Positions 51,229 through 54,113 of a DNA stretch of 54,113 nt are shown one piece after another. Position 1 is the stretch's first letter. Every line of letters begins with the position of its first letter. The translations under genes were made by a program, and so were the position numbers. Source of the stretch: an uncultured bacterium (GTDB lineage Bacteria; Verrucomicrobiota; Lentisphaeria; Victivallales; UBA1829); contig CACYHQ010000013.1 in the NCBI GenBank assembly GCA_902774245.1, forward strand, positions 1-54,113, written 5' to 3'. The notes beneath the pieces were generated by a model. It saw only the letters and a program-made list of their open reading frames with translations. It did no database searches and was not told where the DNA came from.

Positions 51229-53115
51229 TCAGCGGCGGATTCGCGTGAACAGTTCCGCGCCGCCGGGCATCGGCTCGCGTTTGAGACTGCCGCGTTTCAC
51301 CAGGGCATCCAGCGATGCCGCCATGTCGTTTGTCCAGAGTTCTGCGGCCTGCGGCAGATAATCGGGGTTGCGGTCGGGAGGACGGATGTACAGGCAGGTG
51401 AATTCGTTGTCGTCCAGAAGTTTCAGCAGGCCGTCCGCGTCCGGTGTCTTCCCGCCGGGGAAGTATTTGTCCTGGAAAAACGGTGTGCCGATCTCGCATC
51501 CGCGCGGGAAATACAACGTGCGTTCCTCCAGGATCAGCAGGCATTTGCCGCCTTTTGCGAGGCGGTCGCGCAGGATGTCGACGGCGGGAAGCATGCTGTC
51601 CCCGGTGCGGCCGTATAGGACGTCACGTCTGCCGTCCCCGCCCGAAGAAGTCGCGCGGAGATTCGCGCCGTAGCTGGAGATCACGGCCGGAGGGAAGGAA
51701 AACACGGAGAACGCGACGGCGGTCCACAGGACGATCCGTCCGGCGCGTCCGCGGAAGATCGGGAACGTGTCGCGCATGACTAGCGCGAGGAACGCCAGCG
51801 TGGGGATCAGAAAGCGCGCCTGAGGAGAGGTCATTATCCATGAAGCGACGAGGAACAGCAGCGGCAGGAGTGCCGCATAAATGCGTTTCGGGCGACGCCA
51901 GAGCGCAGCCAGGACCAGGAACACCCACAGGAGCGTCTGAAGCCCGTACACGCCGTCAAACATCCTGGAAAGCGCGGGAAAGGTCAGTCCCGGCAGAAGC
52001 AGGATGATTGTCACGACGGAACGCCCGGCGAACTTATCCGTCCCGAGCAGATGATGGTAGGTTGACGTCATCGCCTCTGGCGTGCCGAAGATGCCGGCGA
52101 GATACGGATAGCACGGATTGCCTGTCGCGATCCACGGCCGCTGGTAGAACAGCAGGGCGAAGAGTGTGCCCGTGATTGCAAAGACGAACGTGAACCGGAT
52201 GAAACCGGAGCGTTTCCTTAGCAGAATGTACAGCAGCAGCGCGGCTCCCGCGAATCCTCCGGTCAGCTTGATCGAGGCCGTCGCGCCCGCCAGGATCCCG
52301 CACGCGACCGCGAATCCGGGGGAACCGGCGCGTCTGCCGGGTGCTTTCAGTGCGGCGTCGGCAAGGAGCAGTCCGGCGGCAAGGAGCGAGCCCATGAGCG
52401 GTTCGGCATAGCCTGAGATCAGCACATGAATCGTCAGCGGCGCGATCAGGAACGACCCGGCGAAGACACATGCTCCGATGAGGTTGCGCCGGATGCCGCC
52501 GCACGCCAGAACCGTCAGCGAGGCAAAGAAGCATGCCGCTCCGCCGTACAGCAGGAATTTGACCGCCGCCAGCCCGCCGAACTTCATCATCGGCACGTAC
52601 AGGAACTGCGGCAGCATCGGGAAGCCGGAGTACGGCAGGTCGCGGTACAATAGAACATGTCCGTCGGCGAGCCAGCGCTGCGGCACGGCCAGCTGGTACA
52701 CGCATTCGTCCCAGCTCGCGGGATACTGGAACGCGCCGATGGAGAGGAAGAGCAGGGGGACAAGGACGATCAGGACCGCGAACGGCATCCGGTCCCGAAC
52801 AGAAAACGAGGGAAATATCTCTTTGCGGAAGCGGATCAGGCATCCGATTCCGGCGAGGACGGGAAACAGGCAGACCGAACATGCGAATCCGCCCGTGCCG
52901 AGGCTCATCAGGACGGCGGCGCAGAAAAACGCGCAGACGGCGAATCCGGCGGCGAGAGAGACCAGCAAGAGCGTCAGGCCGCGCACCATGCCGCGTCCGA
53001 GGCCGCAGACACGCAGGAATCCGTATCCGGTCCCCGCGAATCCCGCCGCAAAGGCGAGCGACACGAGCATGGCGGGGAGGATCCCGCCGCACAGATGCGC
53101 CAGATACTCGGTCAT
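51229..53115 (-). CDS. Polytopic membrane protein, GT-C-type glycosyltransferase-like
   Basis: A 628-residue protein with 12 or more hydrophobic segments. The loop after the third or fourth segment reads QYPASWDECVYQLAVPQRWL, with an acidic pair (Asp-Glu) in the place of the catalytic acid of lipid-linked sugar transferases of the GT-C fold (PMT/ArnT/GT39-like). Further features: LPYSGFPMLPQFLYVPMMK, ISGYAEPLMGSLLA, YQRPWIATGNPCYPYLAGIFG and a soluble C-terminal region of about 150 residues. It likely adds a sugar from a polyprenyl carrier to an envelope acceptor. It follows thyX by 25 bases on the same strand. Confidence 0.75.
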   Translation of the reverse strand: MTEYLAHLCGGILPAMLVSLAFAAGFAGTGYGFLRVCGLGRGMVRGLTLLLVSLAAGFAVCAFFCAAVLMSLGTGGFACSVCLFPVLAGIGCLIRFRKEIFPSFSVRDRMPFAVLIVLVPLLFLSIGAFQYPASWDECVYQLAVPQRWLADGHVLLYRDLPYSGFPMLPQFLYVPMMKFGGLAAVKFLLYGGAACFFASLTVLACGGIRRNLIGACVFAGSFLIAPLTIHVLISGYAEPLMGSLLAAGLLLADAALKAPGRRAGSPGFAVACGILAGATASIKLTGGFAGAALLLYILLRKRSGFIRFTFVFAITGTLFALLFYQRPWIATGNPCYPYLAGIFGTPEAMTSTYHHLLGTDKFAGRSVVTIILLLPGLTFPALSRMFDGVYGLQTLLWVFLVLAALWRRPKRIYAALLPLLFLVASWIMTSPQARFLIPTLAFLALVMRDTFPIFRGRAGRIVLWTAVAFSVFSFPPAVISSYGANLRATSSGGDGRRDVLYGRTGDSMLPAVDILRDRLAKGGKCLLILEERTLYFPRGCEIGTPFFQDKYFPGGKTPDADGLLKLLDDNEFTCLYIRPPDRNPDYLPQAAELWTNDMAASLDALVKRGSLKREPMPGGAELFTRIRR

Positions 53116-53140
53116 TCATCCGCCCTGCGGAAAACGTGCG

Positions 53141-53842
53141 TCACCAGACTTCGCCCTTAGACTCGAAGTATGCGGCGACGTGCGGGACCACGGGCTTGAT
53201 CAGTTTCTTGATTGCCTTCGCGTATTCGCGGATCTCCCACTGGGCGTGGTCGCTGTCGCGCAGCTCCAGGAAATGGATCAGGTTGCTCAGGTCGACCGTG
53301 CCCCAGAACGTGACCATCATGTTCTGGGAGAGCACCCCGCGGGCCTGTTCGCGGCAGACGCCGGCGGCGAGCAGGGATTCGTATGCCTTCAGGGACTGTT
53401 CGTTCTGGGTGCGGATGAGGTCGCGGAGCGCGGTGTCGTCGAAGTCCTCGCAGGCGACGGATGCCTGACGGTTGTTTTCGGCCTGCTTGCGGAGTTTCGG
53501 CGGCACGTAGAACTCCATGTCGATCTCGGTGTAGCGGCGCGAGATCTCGTTGTACGACCAGGTGCGGTGACGGTGCCACTGGCCGCGCACGAAGAGCGGA
53601 CAATGCACGCTGAACGTGAAGACGATGTGCTCCAGCGGGCTTGTGTGGCGGTTTTCGATCAGGTAGTGCAGCAGCGCCACGTCGCGCTCGTCCATCTCCT
53701 GCCGGATCTTGCCGAACGAAACGCGCGCAGCGTTCACGATCGTGGTTTCGGTGCCGAGGGTGTCGATCAGGCCCACCCAGCCTTGTCCGTCGAGTACCTT
53801 CACATGGTTTTCCGGTGGCACGTTCACGTGTGTCAGAGCCAT
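53141..53842 (-). CDS. thyX: Flavin-dependent thymidylate synthase
   Basis: A 233-residue ThyX. The family signature is complete: QWHRHRTWSYNEISRRYTEI contains RHRxxSxNExSxRY, which binds FAD and dUMP. Other matching stretches are HRHTSPLEH-like ENRHTSPLEHIVFTF near residue 70 and LSQNMMVTFWGTVDLSNLIHFLELRDS near residue 170. It makes dTMP from dUMP using methylene-tetrahydrofolate and FADH2, replacing ThyA. GGAAGGAA lies upstream of ATG 53842. It has a strong promoter and probably shares a transcript with the GT-C-like gene. Confidence 0.96.
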   Translation of the reverse strand: MALTHVNVPPENHVKVLDGQGWVGLIDTLGTETTIVNAARVSFGKIRQEMDERDVALLHYLIENRHTSPLEHIVFTFSVHCPLFVRGQWHRHRTWSYNEISRRYTEIDMEFYVPPKLRKQAENNRQASVACEDFDDTALRDLIRTQNEQSLKAYESLLAAGVCREQARGVLSQNMMVTFWGTVDLSNLIHFLELRDSDHAQWEIREYAKAIKKLIKPVVPHVAAYFESKGEVW

Positions 53843-53893
53843 TTCAGTCGTTCCTTCCGCTTGAGATTTTGTTCAACAAATGAAATCAGCATC

Positions 53894-53922
53894 AATATAC
53901 AGTCTTTCCGATATAAAATCAA
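53894..53922 (-). promoter_or_regulatory. Promoter for thyX
   Basis: Minus strand: TTGATT (53922-53917), a 17-bp spacer and TATATT (53899-53894). The start is expected near 53887, about 45 nt before the ATG. Confidence 0.75.
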
Positions 53923-53965
53923 GCGTGCTTTTGCCGAAAAAACAGAAAAGATTGCTTCCTGCATG

Positions 53966-54011
53966 AAAAACGGGCCCGGGGTGAAACGCCCGAGCCCATA
54001 GGTTTTTTTTT
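53966..54011. terminator. Bidirectional terminator upstream of the thyX promoter
   Basis: GGGCCCGGG (53972-53980) pairs with the CCCGAGCCC region (53989-53997) with one mismatch. An A5 run at 53966-53970 gives Us on the minus strand, ending the gene that stops at 54066. T9 at 54003-54011 could serve rightward transcripts, although no rightward gene ends here. Confidence 0.7.
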
Positions 54012-54065
54012 GATGCGGTTCAGTCTGCATGAAAAGCTTCAAAGCGGACTGAATGTGTTTTGAGT

Positions 54066-54113
54066 TCAACGGCCGCCGCCGGGACGCTGGCCGCCGCCGA
54101 AGCCGCCGCCGAA
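54066..54113 (-). CDS. C-terminus of a glycine-rich protein (partial)
   Basis: Only the last 15 residues are in the window, read on the minus strand: FGGGFGGGQRPGGGR, then stop. The repeated Gly-Gly-Gly-Phe pattern is the same as in the glycine-rich loop of the GH95 protein. A terminator follows at 53966. Nothing more can be said about the protein. Confidence 0.6.
   Translation of the reverse strand, partial: FGGGFGGGQRPGGGR

Overview
The window is a high-GC bacterial chromosome segment with dense genes and strong Shine-Dalgarno sites. Almost every visible promoter has the same form: TTGAAA/TTGATT/TTGACA, then 16-17 bp, then TATATT or TATAGT, often preceded by TGC. The content points to a Gram-negative, carbohydrate-degrading member of the Lentisphaerota (Victivallis-like) or a close PVC relative. 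The signs are a giant SGG-repeat adhesin-like protein with FG-GAP repeats, a secretin pair, Bat aerotolerance genes, a heptose cytidylyltransferase, secreted GH95 and GH3 enzymes, and an SDR-type hexuronate pathway. This assignment is inference from gene content, not from a marker gene.

Layout. 1-4947: translation cluster thrS(end)-infC-rpmI-rplT-pheS-pheT; infC very probably starts at the non-canonical ATC codon at 211, and there are leader and intergenic hairpins. 5043-10707: a monocistronic 1845-residue repeat protein. 10843-13045: SDR mannonate oxidoreductase plus mannonate dehydratase (uxuA). 13131-15446: a leftward redox operon of an FMN reductase, a Nim-like flavoprotein and a metallo-beta-lactamase-fold/rubredoxin fusion, behind a promoter rich in dyads. 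15645-19919: dnaK-groES-groEL, with a possible sigma-54 promoter and no CIRCE. 19821-23543: an AT-rich, apparently transferred single-polypeptide restriction-modification gene with two target-recognition domains and an A10 tract, bounded by stem-loop repeats. 23600-29548: leftward, overlapping lon (with a very long C-terminal tail), a LolA-like gene, a TadE-like gene, rfaE2 and hpt. 29653-38139: O-antigen ligase-like gene, murD, and two fused Bat proteins (BatB+BatC, BatD+BatE). 38182-45695: a small secreted protein, a GH95 glycosidase with a glycine-rich loop and a permuted GH3. 45759-49614: leftward operon of two different secretins and a small lipoprotein. 49720-54113: MATE exporter, GT-C-type membrane protein, thyX and the glycine-rich C-terminus of a further gene.

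The genes combine core functions (translation, chaperones, thymidylate, peptidoglycan) with envelope and surface functions (secretins, TadE-like protein, lipopolysaccharide-related enzymes, Bat proteins, repeat protein) and sugar use (GH95, GH3, uronate pathway). The most unusual loci are the restriction-modification island, the Lon with its tail, the signal-less repeat protein, the paired secretins and the fused Bat genes. No tRNA, rRNA, CRISPR array or insertion sequence was recognised. Stretches over 300 bases without a gene are 15358-15724 (promoters and dyads), 19759-20211 (repeats, terminator, promoter) and 49480-49789 (two divergent promoters).
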